54,648 bases of DNA, taken from assembly GCA_963575745.1 (NCBI GenBank), contig CAUYUJ010006304.1, positions 1 to 54,648 on the forward strand, given 5' to 3'. Positions 1-10,349 of this stretch are shown in pieces. Under the pieces are notes generated by a model. It worked only from the letters and a program-made list of their open reading frames with translations, made no database searches and had not been told where the DNA came from. How positions within the stretch are numbered: position 1 is the first letter of the stretch; each line of letters opens with the position of its first letter. The translations under genes and the position numbers were made by a program. The stretch is from Prorocentrum cordatum (Eukaryota > Sar > Dinophyceae > Prorocentrales > Prorocentraceae).

Positions 1-800
1 AAGCTGAAGACAGGGTGCCATCGAGGATATGCTGTTCGACGGTCGACCGCAGGCGTCGCATTGAGTGATGGTAGCCCTCGTAGCTGAACTTGCATGCGGT
101 GCGAGGCGTGGCCGGAGGACGCAGGAGTCAGCTCAGCTGCGGCAAAATCGGCGGTCGACTGCGATGCATGTGTCGTAGTTGACGAGGGCGTGCTCGTAGG
201 AGACGGGCTGGTACTCGGCGTAGGCATAGTAGTAGCCGTCGAAGTCCCAGGGGGGCAGCGCGTGGGGCAGGGCCCCTGGTGCTGCTCAGGCCAGGCGCTC
301 GCGGGGGCGCCCAGCAGCCCGGTGCCGCACGGACCAGCGGCGGCGGTGCTGTTCACGATCGGGTCCAAAATGGCGCTGTGGTCATATTTGTAGGTGCTGT
401 CATCGTAACGGTAGAAGTACGTCCTACGCTCCGCATGTCGCAGGAAAGCCTCTCCTCCTCCGTGCTGGGGCGCACCGCCTGAAGACGGGTGTGCTCCAGC
501 CAGCGAGGGGAGGGCCAGGCCGCAGGCGAGGCGCCGCATGATGGCGAGGCCTGGCGGGCGGCGCGAGCGATGAGCCGAAAGCTGCGTGGCAGCACACGTC
601 CTCATACACCCCTGAATGCTCATGTACATCGCTACAATCACGCCCCCTGCAAGACTACGGGTGTCCCTACACCAGAGAGCTTGCGCGTGCTGCTGCCAAA
701 ACAGACATGAGGTAACAAGAAAGAGATACGACGCGAAGAGGGGAGCGGTGCCTCTGAAGGCGCTTCCTCGGAGGGCTGAGGCGGGCTCTCTGAGGCACCT
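1..800 (-). other. Open frame downstream of the 861-codon ORF; no gene confirmed
   Basis: On the minus strand the reading frame of the 861-codon ORF stays open after its TGA (801-803) to the window edge. Within it a Met codon at 539 starts a short hydrophobic stretch (MRRLACGLALPSLAGA) that could be a signal peptide, followed by a Tyr/Asp-rich segment near 360-420. A different minus frame at about 130-250 also reads Tyr-rich (DFDGYYYAYAEYQPVSYEHA). A run of six G at 250-255 sits between the two and could mark a frameshift. Long open frames are common by chance at this GC content, so this may be a small secreted protein gene, a 3' exon or only noncoding sequence. No family recognised. Confidence 0.25.
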
Positions 801-3386
801 TCAATACGGGTCCTGGGTGGCCCGACCCTTGTCCTTGCCTTTGTCGGCCCCTGGGGGCCCCGTCCCTGGGGTGGCCTGGCCTGGCTGGTCGGTCGCACTG
901 CAGGCTGCCGCGGGCTCGGCGGCCGCTGCGGCTTCCTCCTTCTTAACTTCCAGAGTGGCCGCTTGTGGCAGGTGGATGGTGCCTCCCGTGAGGTGCCCGA
1001 GGAGGGTCTGGATGTCGCCGCGCAGTGCAGCGGCGTCGGCGGTTGCCGTCTGTTGCTGGGTGACGACGGTGGCAAGCCCCCGTTCCAGCCCTGAAACGTG
1101 CTCCGTGAGTGTGGCCTGGGAGGAGAGAACGCCCGCAAGCTGCATCTGCATGTTATCCACCGTGGTGGCTAGTAGCTCGTGCTGCTGTTCCATGTGCTGG
1201 ATGCGGGTCGTGGCAGCATCGGGCGGTTTAGAGGCCGATGCGAAGCGCTCGCCGAAGGTGTTGAGTTCGTGGGAGGCCTCGCTGTATTCATCGCCTGATG
1301 AGAGGATCTCGACGTCAACGACGTCACCTGGTACTTCGGCGGCTGTGGCAGCGGCGCCTTCGGTGTGGCCCCCTCCTTCCGCCGCGGCCGTGCCAAGCCA
1401 GGGGTCGTGGCCACCTGGTCCTGGGGCGGCCGTCGGTTCAGCGGCTCCGTCCGTGCCGTGAGGGGGCGCAGAAGAGCTGCGGCCTGGGGCGCGGGGTGGC
1501 CTTGCGGGCGGCGTGGCGTCACGTTTCCCGCTGGAGGAGCGGTGGCGCTTGGCTAAAGGCTCCTCCTTGGGGGTCAGGAGCGGTGCGACGCCCTTGCCTT
1601 TGGGCGTGGCAGTCATGAGGTCGTGGAGGTAGGGGCTCTGGGCCGCTTTGGTGAGGAGTGTGCCGGTGGCGGGGCTGAAGCCGCCACCACCGGCTGGCGG
1701 CGTCGCAGGCTCTGTGATGGTGGTAGGCGTGACGATGGTAACGTTGTCCCGCTTCGGCGCCACCTCAGCCAGCGGGGCCTCGGCGATGCTCCACGGGATG
1801 GGGCACCCCGCGACCTGCACCGTATAGGTGAGTGGGGGCCGATGGGCGCGCACTAAGGCAAACTGGGCCGCAGTGGCTGGGTCCCAGGCGGTGTGGTAGA
1901 CCTCACAGTCCCATTTGACGGACGGGCCCGTGAGAGTCTTGGCGAGCTGGGTCAGCGTGGCGTGGCGTGACGCAATGCCAGTGATGCGGTAGCGCGTCTT
2001 GGCGAGGGTGGCCTCGCAGCCGCGGATGCTGACAGCGGCGGCCTTGGCGACGTCAGACCCCCGCGGAACACGGATCCCCAGCAGGCCTGACTTGCCGTGC
2101 CTGACGACTCCCAGGGCCTTGAGCTCCACCGACTTCTGGAACGCGTCTGCCATCGTGATGGGCTGGTCCTCAGGGAACCAAACGGTCTGATACTTGTCGG
2201 CGGTGGGCTCGTCTGCACCTACGTTGCTGAGGTCGTAGGTGGCACCGAGTTGCCCTGATCCCGCCAGGACCTTGTCGACCGCTTGGAGACTGACGCCGAA
2301 GGTGGCAGCCAGGGACCTCTTTCCGACGCCCGATCCAAACCTGCCTAGGCTTTTGCAGGGTTCGAGGATGGTGACGGCTTTAAAGTTGCCGTGGAAGAGG
2401 GCCTTGAAGGTGTCCTGGAGCTGGCCATCGAGCTCCTGGCGGCGAGCGTCTTTCTTGGACTCCTTGTGCTTTTGGCGCGCCTTGTCCTGTGGAGCGGAGT
2501 CGCCTCGAAAAGGGCCCTTGGCGCGTGGACCACCGTTCACGGGGGCACCTCCCGAGAACTGGTCCTCGAAGGCCTGGTGCATGGAGGGGACTGCGGCAAT
2601 GGCCTCGGTCTCGTGTATGGTCGCCCGAATCCAGCAGACGTGGTCGGCGGGGTCGATGGTGGCGACGGCTACCTTTTCCGTGCAGGCGACCTCCTTGGTG
2701 CCCAGCTGGTACACGATCACGGGGGCGTGCGTGTGGACCACTTTGGGCGCCTTGGGGTGGCGCTTCAGGACGGGGACGGCGAGCTCGGTACCGACGTAGT
2801 TGTCGTTTTTCGGGCCCATGACAGCAATCGCGAGCTGGCCCGTGGCTCGCTTGCCCTGCCCGAGGTGGTGTTGCAGCAGCCGTTCGCCACTCTCGAAGTC
2901 GTGGAGGCTGATGCTGGGCTTGTACGTCTTGCCGTCGTCAGGCGAGGTGGGTTCGGCAAGAACAGGGACCTTCCAAAAGGCAGGGTCCAAGGCAATGAAT
3001 TGGGTGTCCGCAGCCTGAAGACGCGCGGAGCCCGATGGTGGGTGCGATGTGTCACCGCCAGTGCGCTTAGGCTTGCTGCGCTGGTAGTGGTCGAGCGTGT
3101 AGCTGATCTGGTTTGCGGCGCACATGCGGATAAGGGCGCTGCCAAGCTTCTTCGTGTTGGACTTGTGCATGTCGTACTTTGCCTGGAGCTCGTCCGCGTT
3201 CAGTTCGGCTAGCCCGTTATAGGCGGCCGTGGGGCGGTCAGACCCCGCTTGCCTGAACGCTGCGATGCAGTCCTGCTTGCGTTGAAGGAGGGGCCCTTCA
3301 GCAGCAGGGCGCGTGGGGCGGGAGCTCGGAGGCTGCTTTGAAGAGCGACGGCGCTCCGGCTTCTTGGGGGCCATTGCTGCGGGCAC
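801..3386 (-). CDS. Uncharacterised 861-residue basic protein with C-terminal coiled coil
   Basis: Single uninterrupted frame with no intron. The start chosen is MPAAMAPKKPERRR; a Met five codons on (MAPKKP) is an alternative. The protein opens with a Lys/Arg/Pro-rich tail. It then has about 500 residues of mixed composition (for example GKRATGQLAIAVMGPKNDNY), a Thr/Pro-rich stretch, a basic cluster KRHRSSSGKR (possible nuclear signal), a Gly/Pro/Ala linker, a heptad-like coiled-coil segment around residues 720-795 (TRIQHMEQQHELLATTVDNM onward) and a Lys-rich end. I recognise no catalytic motif. The arrangement (basic head, coiled coil, intronless, second copy in the window) would suit an ORF1 protein of a non-LTR retroelement, but no endonuclease or reverse transcriptase follows within 800 bp. 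A truncated paralogue lies at 29,245-29,439. Both copies have a long CT tract just upstream on the coding strand. Confidence 0.7.
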   Translation of the reverse strand: MPAAMAPKKPERRRSSKQPPSSRPTRPAAEGPLLQRKQDCIAAFRQAGSDRPTAAYNGLAELNADELQAKYDMHKSNTKKLGSALIRMCAANQISYTLDHYQRSKPKRTGGDTSHPPSGSARLQAADTQFIALDPAFWKVPVLAEPTSPDDGKTYKPSISLHDFESGERLLQHHLGQGKRATGQLAIAVMGPKNDNYVGTELAVPVLKRHPKAPKVVHTHAPVIVYQLGTKEVACTEKVAVATIDPADHVCWIRATIHETEAIAAVPSMHQAFEDQFSGGAPVNGGPRAKGPFRGDSAPQDKARQKHKESKKDARRQELDGQLQDTFKALFHGNFKAVTILEPCKSLGRFGSGVGKRSLAATFGVSLQAVDKVLAGSGQLGATYDLSNVGADEPTADKYQTVWFPEDQPITMADAFQKSVELKALGVVRHGKSGLLGIRVPRGSDVAKAAAVSIRGCEATLAKTRYRITGIASRHATLTQLAKTLTGPSVKWDCEVYHTAWDPATAAQFALVRAHRPPLTYTVQVAGCPIPWSIAEAPLAEVAPKRDNVTIVTPTTITEPATPPAGGGGFSPATGTLLTKAAQSPYLHDLMTATPKGKGVAPLLTPKEEPLAKRHRSSSGKRDATPPARPPRAPGRSSSAPPHGTDGAAEPTAAPGPGGHDPWLGTAAAEGGGHTEGAAATAAEVPGDVVDVEILSSGDEYSEASHELNTFGERFASASKPPDAATTRIQHMEQQHELLATTVDNMQMQLAGVLSSQATLTEHVSGLERGLATVVTQQQTATADAAALRGDIQTLLGHLTGGTIHLPQAATLEVKKEEAAAAAEPAAACSATDQPGQATPGTGPPGADKGKDKGRATQDPY

Positions 3387-3530
3387 TCTGGTGCGGAGAG
3401 GTGACGCGAATCAGTAGGGTCCTGCTGGGGCCCCTCCGGTCTCGCGAGGCCTGGGAGTCTGACTCCGAGGCGGGGCGCTTCGCGTCGCGGCTGCGGTCTG
3501 AGTGCAGAGCACTCTCGAGCCGAGACTATA

Positions 3531-3732
<202 letters not shown>

Positions 3733-3739
3733 TCGCGCT

Positions 3740-5052
3740 CGTGGCTGGGTTCTTCGGCCTGTCTCGCGCGCCGCGGCGATGGCGCAGATGCAGGGGGGGG
3801 AGAGGGGGAGGGGACGGACTGGCAGTTGGAGGAGGAACAACGAAACTCAACTGGTCGGACGCGGTGGAAGCCCAAACGGACGAAGAGGGGGAAAGGCGGA
3901 GGATGGGGAGGAGGAAGAGGAGGAGGAGGAAACGGAGGAAAAGGAGGAGGAGGATGAGGAGGAGGATGGGGGGAAGGGGGATGGTGGGGCAGAGGAGGGG
4001 GGGACGGATGAGGGACGGGGCACCGACGAAGATTGGGGAACCCGACGGTCGAATCAAATGGTTCGGCATCAGTTGGCACGCATGCGTGGCGTCGGTTCGA
4101 CGCATGCCGCCTCAAGTTCTTAAGTTGTGGGCTCCCGATCTCATCGACGATGCTCCCCTTTCGGCCCCCCTGCTGATGCCGCGTGCGTTGTCTTGTGATC
4201 GGGGTTATGCGAAGATTTGCGTTTGCTGTCTCGCGCATCGGGTTCGGCTGCTTTATGATTATTCGGATCGTTTGTATGCATGTTGCGTTGCTCATCGTGC
4301 GTTGGCTGCAATTTCTCGGCATCGGTTGGCTGCTTCGGGGTCGCAAACAGTATGGGTGGTGTGTCGAAGCACATGTGCACCGCTGGCAACGGGCTGTCGA
4401 ATGCATGGTGTTCAAGATTGTCGATGCCAACTGGCGTGTTCAATGTGATCCCGCCCCAGCCTCATCGAGGGAATTGCCGCGAGCTGGTTGACCATGTCAC
4501 GCGGCATGCCGATCGGATTTGTAAACCCCATGTCGCCATCCGTGATGGCCCCAACGTTATCAGTCCAGCGTGCGAACCTTCAAACCACTCGGCAAAACCT
4601 TCGAGCTGGGACGGTGGGGCGGGATCGAGTAATTGTGACCCATAACAAAGTTGACGCGTTGCCCCAGTGGGGCATGAGAGGGACGAGGCTGACGGAGAAG
4701 GGATTTGGGAGGGAGGGGCGATGAGGGCGAACAGGAACGAGCGCATGAGGAAAACTGAGGATGGGTTCACCACGATCCAGACGCGAGGCAGACTAAGATT
4801 TCTGACGCCGCGTGGTCTGCGTTGCCCCAGCTGGTCATTCAGATACCCCCCATTGAGATCACGAGGCGCGTCGCGTATCCAGGGGCCCTGGACGCTATAT
4901 ATGCAAACAGTGACACCTACGCGAACGCCCGCGCAAAACTGTCGTGTCATCTAAATTGCGATGCCATGGTGCCCAAACAAACGATGCCGCGCACCGAAAC
5001 GCCCCTCACCCCCGCTCGAAAGACACGGACTAGGAGGGGCCATCACCGCACA
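3740..5052. other. No gene seen; purine-rich tract and unique sequence
   Basis: Positions 3,790-4,030 are G/A-rich on the plus strand (GGA and GAGGAG units). The rest is unique sequence without homopolymer repeats and without a frame that looks protein-like on either strand. Frames of 100-300 residues exist on both strands but overlap one another and have repeat-derived composition. Confidence 0.5.
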
Positions 5053-5088
5053 GTCACCGATGTCACCGATATCGGTGACATCGGTGAC
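5053..5088. repeat. Perfect 36-bp palindrome, GTCACC family, copy 1
   Basis: Each arm reads GTCACCGATGTCACCGAT, joined without spacer to its exact reverse complement; the centre is between 5,070 and 5,071. The arm itself is a direct repeat of GTCACCGAT. The same palindrome recurs near 6,576, 16,363, 19,195 and 24,414. Confidence 0.95.
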
Positions 5089-5682
5089 GTGCCACGCGTC
5101 GCTTGGTTGGCAATCGTCGGTGGATGTGGGGCGGAGGTGGCGTTGGGTGGTGTAGAATGTGTGTGTGTGTGTGCGTGTTACATGCGTCGTTCGTCGTTCG
5201 ATGCCAGATTGCCGTGCCAGGTGGCGTGCGCGAAATGTCGCGGGATCGGATCTTGGGCGGGTGGGCCCCCGAATGCGATGGGGCGTCAGTGGGCGGGGGA
5301 GGGTTCAGCGGACCCATCATTGATATTGCATTGCTAGTGTTTGCCATGCAAGTTCGGAACTCGTCCGCAGGTCATTCGAAACGCGCGCCCAAGGCTGGCG
5401 CTGCACGCACGCCGAGCAGCTCGTGCCCGGCATCCTCGTCGCAGGCGGGCCGCTCTGAGGGGGGCGCGTTTGTTTGTGCTGTTGTTGCGTTTCCCATGGT
5501 GTTCGTCTGAATCAGCTTGCCACCGTTCCCCCCCCCCCATCTCATCCGCATCCCTGTTTCCCTCCTGAAAATCACACCATTCAACCCCGCGTTTCTTTGC
5601 ATCGGCATTTCGTTCACGCGCCCCCCCCAAGACCAGCTCGCATTCGCCCGTGGCTCACGATCGCGAGCTACGCGCAAACATC
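5089..5682. other. Intergenic stretch with a short (TG)n run
   Basis: A TG dinucleotide run covers 5,158-5,178. A C9 run sits near 5,529-5,537. No coding frame is convincing. It lies 3' of the methyltransferase-like gene that ends at 5,683. Confidence 0.5.
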
Positions 5683-7685
5683 TCACGGACCTGGCGGCCC
5701 GCCCGCCGACAGAATTGGCGAAAACGCTGACGCGATGGCGCCGGCAAAAGCTGCGCGAAAACTATCTGGGTATTCTGCAGATAATAAAGTAATGAGTGGC
5801 TTGGCCCCAGACGTCCACCCTTTCTTGGACCAGCCCCCCTTGGAGTGCGTCCTGCGGGGCGTGCGGACAGTCAAAGCTTGCTTGCCGCCGTCCAGGCGAT
5901 CGGTTGCTTGCTGCGTTGACCTGTGCAGGGGCGTCAGAAGTGATTTCGGAAGAGTGCTCCAGATGGCCGTGGGCTTCATCGACAGGCCGCCCCATCCGCC
6001 CATCCAGAGAAACAGGTGCTCGGACCTCGTGTTCGTCAGGGTTGCCCGTGCGTTGCGATCAAAATAGAGCAGGCTCGCCAGCGGCTGTTCCACCGATGCG
6101 TAAATGCTCCTGGTCCCCGCCAGGAAGTAGAGGAAACACCTTCGTGGCTCCGATGGTCGACAACGCACCCCGCGCATATTCGATGCCCCCTCGCCATTAT
6201 CATCCTCCTCCTCCCCCGCATCATCCCCCTCCCATCTATCTTCTTCAGTATCCTTCTCTTCCTCCTCTTCATCGCGCCCTCCTGTGCTCATAGCACTCCG
6301 TCGCCGTATATAATCGTCATCCTCACCGTCGCCCTCGCCATCCTTATCCTCGCATGCGTCGTCCTTCTCCGCCTCCTCCTGCCCCCCTCTCGCCTGTTCT
6401 CCCCCCTCATCCTTATCCCCCGTCCGCCCCCCACCCCGTGCCACACTTCCACCCCCGCCACCATCCATGCCTCCATGTGTCATGGCATCCCTCCAGGTCG
6501 GCGGGGTGACATCGATATGCGCAAGGTTACACGTTCAGTTCTTACCACCAGGATCAGCATGGATCATCGCATGCCGTCACCGATGTCACCGATAACGGTG
6601 ACATCGGTGACGTTGGTGCGCCGCCAGGCACGCTATCACACCAGAGAGATTACGTTCGTCACATTCTACAGCCCACGGCGTTTTCGAGATTGATCGAGGC
6701 CGATCCAGCCTGGTTGCGACGAGACCCCTGGAACACAGCGCTGGGAGTGCGCACGTGCAGGGCCCTGGATAACCCCTTAGCGTTTAAGCGTCCCGACTGA
6801 CATTGCCCTCGCCGTAAAGTTGGCGTGGAGAACGTCGGTCCGTGACGGTGTTCCTGTGGTATCGCCCCATCTTCCATTTGGTGTGGCCTGCTGACAGTCC
6901 CAGCCACGTCTTGCACTCTGGCGCGAAGTGAACGGTGCCGAACGGGAGCACGGCGCACGCCAGGTACATGGCGCACAGCAGCCCAGCCTGCGAGGGCTTG
7001 CGACAGTCAGTGTAGTAACATCCCCATGTCATCTTCGTTCTCACTCCCCCACACCTCCTCATTATCCTCCATGTCGGGCCCCCCCATCCTCATTCCCGTG
7101 CATGCCCCACCTCCTCCTCATCATCCGTCTCTTGTTCCCCCTCCCCCTCCCCCCCCACCTCATCGTCCTCGTCTTTCCTCCACCCCCGCCTCATTCCTCA
7201 TCCTCCACGTCCTCCACCTCATCGTCCTCCACGTCCTCCACCCCCGCCTCACTCCACGTCCTCCACCTCATCGTCCTCGTCTTTCCTCATTCCTCCCGAA
7301 ACGGCAGCGATGAGAGGGGTGGGGAAGTGTTTTGCCCGACGGGAGCCACGGTGCATATGTTCTGGGCGGCGCCGTCGTCGACTCGGTCGAAGGTGGCGCT
7401 CTTGTGGCCGAGCCTGGCGACGTGGAAAGAGATGCCAGCTTTCCCTGAAAACAGCTCTGCGAATACGAGCGAGCGGGGGATGGCGGCCATCGATCCCATC
7501 AAATAGTCGACGGCCGCGGAGAAGGCAATCTCACTGCCGCCATCCTCGGAAAACATGATCTTTCGAATTCCATTATTGGCAGGCGCTGCTGACCCAGCTG
7601 CTGCCCACTGCAGGCCATCGACCAGCGGTGGCTGCACCCCGTGCGCCGTCACCGCAATACATTGCGCGATGATCGTTGTCAGCAT
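5683..7685 (-). CDS. C5-methyltransferase-like protein, at least three exons
   Basis: Three coding blocks on the minus strand read as one protein: about 7,685-7,345, about 7,060-6,790 and about 6,160-5,683 (stop at 5,683-5,685). The start chosen is the ATG at 7,685 (MLTTIIAQ). Block 1 carries AELFSGKAGISFHVARLGHK, close to motif I (SAM binding) of class I and C5 methyltransferases. Block 2 carries HFAPECKTWLGLSAG (Cys codon at 6,913-6,915), where C5 enzymes have a PC motif with the catalytic Cys. Block 3 carries YASVEQPLASLL, in place of the usual ENV motif, and GGLSMKPTAIWST, resembling the motif VIII region. The fold assignment is my inference; the motif changes make ordinary cytosine methylation uncertain. 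Introns (7,030-7,300 and 6,190-6,560) are CCT/CTC-rich on the plus strand, and the second contains a GTCACC palindrome. Its start overlaps the end of the next gene upstream, whose stop is at 7,679. Exact splice sites not resolved. Confidence 0.5.
6186..6445. repeat. CCT/CTC-rich intronic tract
   Basis: Plus strand is rich in CTCCTCC, CATCCTC and related units; on the coding (minus) strand it is purine-rich. It lies between coding blocks 2 and 3 of the methyltransferase-like gene. A second such tract, 7,030-7,300, lies between blocks 1 and 2 and includes short tandem units of CTCCACC-TCATCGT type. Confidence 0.75.
6576..6611. repeat. 36-bp palindrome, GTCACC family, copy 2 (intronic)
   Basis: Left arm GTCACCGATGTCACCGAT, right arm AACGGTGACATCGGTGAC; one mismatched pair next to the centre. 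It lies in the second intron of the methyltransferase-like gene. Confidence 0.9.
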
Positions 7686-8686
7686 CCGCCAGCAAGGAGA
7701 CAGATGCTCTCCCCGAGCGGAAAGAACGGGCAGATATTGAGCAGGTGCTGCAAATGAAATAAACTGAACACCCTGTGCTCGAACCGAGACCGATGGGCAA
7801 ATATACACACTGACCGTAAAGCGCTGTTCAGAGTCTCGTCAATGAAGCAATTGTACATCTTCGGAGAACCGTGCTCGGGAATCCTCACGAGGTTTCGCAT
7901 TCGACAGGCTGGGCGAGGGGGAGTGGGGTGGGCGGGGAGGGAAGGCGGGGGCCGTGGCGAGGCGGGAGGGGCGAGGGAATGTCAGTGATACGAGGAAGAG
8001 TTGAGGTAAGGAAGGCGAGGACTGGCAGAGGAGTGACAGCACGGTGGGCGAATGGCTCGCCGACCCGATCGGCCCCCGCAAAAACCGGCTCACGCCAGGC
8101 GGCTGGACCACCTCGAAATCTCGGACCTCGCCTACGAGACGGCCCCCAGCCACCCCCACAGTGTAGCAGCTGCCCCCCCTCGCTGGCCAGGGCCTCTCCT
8201 CCTCGCGACCACCCCCGTGCCCCCGTCAGTCCTCCTTCCCGCCCAATTCCTAATCATCCGCGTCACTCCTTTCATCCGTATCTTCATTATCATTATCCTC
8301 CTTCTCATTCTCCTCCCCCCTCATAATCCTCGTATGCAGTATATAACGCATCGTCATCAACTCCATCATCTTACCTCCTCCCCCTCACTCGAGTGGCCCA
8401 AACTTAAGTTTATATACGCATGTCCTGTCGACGAGGTGCGATGTCTGGTGGTGCTTCGGCGTGAGCGTGATGCGTGCCAGCGTACATGATCTCATGTGAA
8501 TGATGATGGCGTTGGTCATGATGGCAATACTGCTGGTCGGCACCACGCATGTGTGCGACCTCATCTCGCTCAGGAAAGTCTCCAGGGACGCGCAGGCGTG
8601 GATGAGCGGAGAACCGAACCTCGCCGAGCCCCCGTGTCGGCCGAGCATGTCTAGGGCGAAAGGCAACATGTAGCCGACTTCAGCTG

Positions 8687-8889
8687 CTTTCAACGACAGT
8701 GGAGCTCCTCCATGGCGAGGCTCCTGGCGGCAAGCAGGCTTTTCGAACGTACATGGAGAATGACATGTTCGTTCGGGCTATTGTTCTATGGTATTACGTG
8801 GCTGGGCTATTTAATGTTACAAGTTTGTTAAAAGTTACGTGTTTTTTACGTGTGACACGTGCCCTCCAATGTGTGGTCCAGCCTCTTAC
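8687..8889 (-). other. Predicted GT-AG intron
   Basis: On the minus strand the exon ends AAGATGTTAG and the intron begins GTAAGA, a near-consensus donor. The acceptor GTTGAAAG lies before CAGCTGAAGTCGG. Length 203 nt, phase 1. Splicing joins ...LTLKML to AAEVGYMLPF in one frame and removes an A/T-richer stretch with stops. Confidence 0.65.
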
Positions 8890-9169
8890 CTAACATCTTG
8901 AGGGTCAGCTTGCCGAGCCTGAGAGCATGAGGTACATCGCGCTCGTGTTGCCAGAGAAGCATGTCAGCCTGGAGTCGTCGAGCACCGACCTCCAATATCT
9001 GGTCCAAGTTGCCTCGCACAGCATATACGTTGTACAACAGCAGTCGCCATAACGATGCGCTCACCCAGCGCATGATCGGACCGTAGTACAGACAATGTAA
9101 CGAGTCGATGGCAAGGCCCCAAGCTGGGCTAGTGCCAAGACGTAACGAAAATAAAGGACAACGGTGGTT

Positions 9170-9283
9170 CATTGTCTGTCTTGTTCTCTCCTTGTCTCCC
9201 TGCTTCTCTCGCTCTCTGCTGTCTCCATGGCCGTTGTGTGCTCAAGATACAGCCCAGTGAAGTAGTCAAAAAATCGTCAGAGT
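9170..9283 (+). repeat. Left 114-bp terminal direct repeat of the Penelope-like element
   Basis: Begins CATTGTCTGTCTTGTTCTCT, pyrimidine-rich for 60 bp, and contains CCATGGCCGTTGTGTGCTC. It differs from the right copy at about five positions, three of them clustered near 9,245-9,247. It ends ...AAAAAATCGTCAGAGT. Confidence 0.92.
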
Positions 9284-9380
9284 TAGTTGGATACTGATCT
9301 GGCCTTGCTCGCTCCTATCCATTGACCCCCACATCCGGTATTGTATGCACATCCTTCATATACTTGCCACTGTTTTTGCG

Positions 9381-10307
9381 ATGAATCCTTTCGCACCTCG
9401 CCCGCCCATGCCACATGGGCAACAATACTACGGAGGCGGCCCTCGCCCGTTTCAGCAGCCGATGGGGGCAGCCAGCTCGATGATGCCACGTCCCGGTCCG
9501 ATGAGGATTTTCGAAAACCAGGTGATCGACATGCGTGAGAACAACACCGACACCCACGGGAGGTTCCTCCCGCTCCACGATGAGGACCCCGATAAGTTCG
9601 AAGTCGTTGCAATCGCCACTAGCACTCCCGGCCTCAAGGAGATGATGCGCAAGGAACGTTGCGTGCCCTGCTTTCTCCGCGCCCATGAATAATGGGATGT
9701 GTCCAGGAACCGCGTTGACGAGATCACTCCGTTGCTGCCCCTTGGAGTAGATGACGACAAATGGAATAAATTTGTCGTCGGCGTCAGGGCTGCGATGGAA
9801 GAGCTCGACATTCCCGCCTGTGAGAGCGCCCAGCAGTATCTCCAGCGCAAGAAGAGCGAGGACAAATCCCGTCAGATGCATAAGGAGCGTCGCCCAGAAG
9901 ACCCAGCTCGGCGCGAGTTGTTCCGGGAGTGCAGCCGCGAGGAGCACTATGAGGAATATTCTCCGCCGCTGACCCCGAGAGTCGAGCCGCGCGACATCCT
10001 TGGCTTCTCGGTCGCCAAATCTGTCGGCGACACTCCGGTATCTGGCACTGTTACTGGAGTTGAATTGCAGGATGGAGAGTTCAATATCAAGATCAAGTGG
10101 GACGACCAGCACGAGATATTGCACCATTCTTGGTCTGACATTCGTGATAATATGCAGTTGAAGAACCCGCAGGGAGCATCTGTGCACATGATCGATACCC
10201 CGAATCCTCGCCCTCGTCGCCGCCAGCGCGCTGGTGATCCCGGTCCGGCTCCGTCGTCTGCGTCCCAGGAGTGGTCGAGGATCTTGTCTGAGCGGTCCCG
10301 CAGGTGA
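9381..10307 (+). pseudogene. ORF1 of the Penelope-like element, with in-frame TAA
   Basis: Start chosen at MNPFAPRPPMPHGQQYY. One frame runs to the TGA at 10,305 with a single TAA at 9,690-9,692 (between Glu and Trp codons), giving about 308 codons in total. The N-terminal part is Pro/Gly/Met-rich. The C-terminal part has a beta-rich segment, TVTGVELQDGEFNIKIKWDD, followed by HSWSDIRD, which resembles small Tudor- or chromo-like reader folds by eye only. It ends in a basic, Ser/Pro-rich tail. The last codon overlaps a consensus donor (CAG at 10,301-10,303, then GTGAGG), so splicing into the nuclease frame is possible, but I found no in-frame acceptor. Function unknown; a nucleic-acid or chromatin-binding role is inference. 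Confidence 0.55.
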
Positions 10308-10349
10308 GGCAATCAGAATATATTCCAACTTTCGCCAGAGCATCGGCAG

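Noticed and set aside
616-3212. Several 180-280-codon plus-strand ORFs opposite the 861-codon gene
   Set aside because: Shadows of the minus-strand gene at high GC.
4890-4915. TATA-like sequence GCTATATATGC as a promoter
   Set aside because: No gene starts nearby, and dinoflagellate promoters generally lack canonical TATA boxes.
9170-9283. Hammerhead ribozyme in the terminal repeat (CTGACGA on the minus strand)
   Set aside because: The matching GAAA and stems are not visible and the second copy lacks the core sequence.
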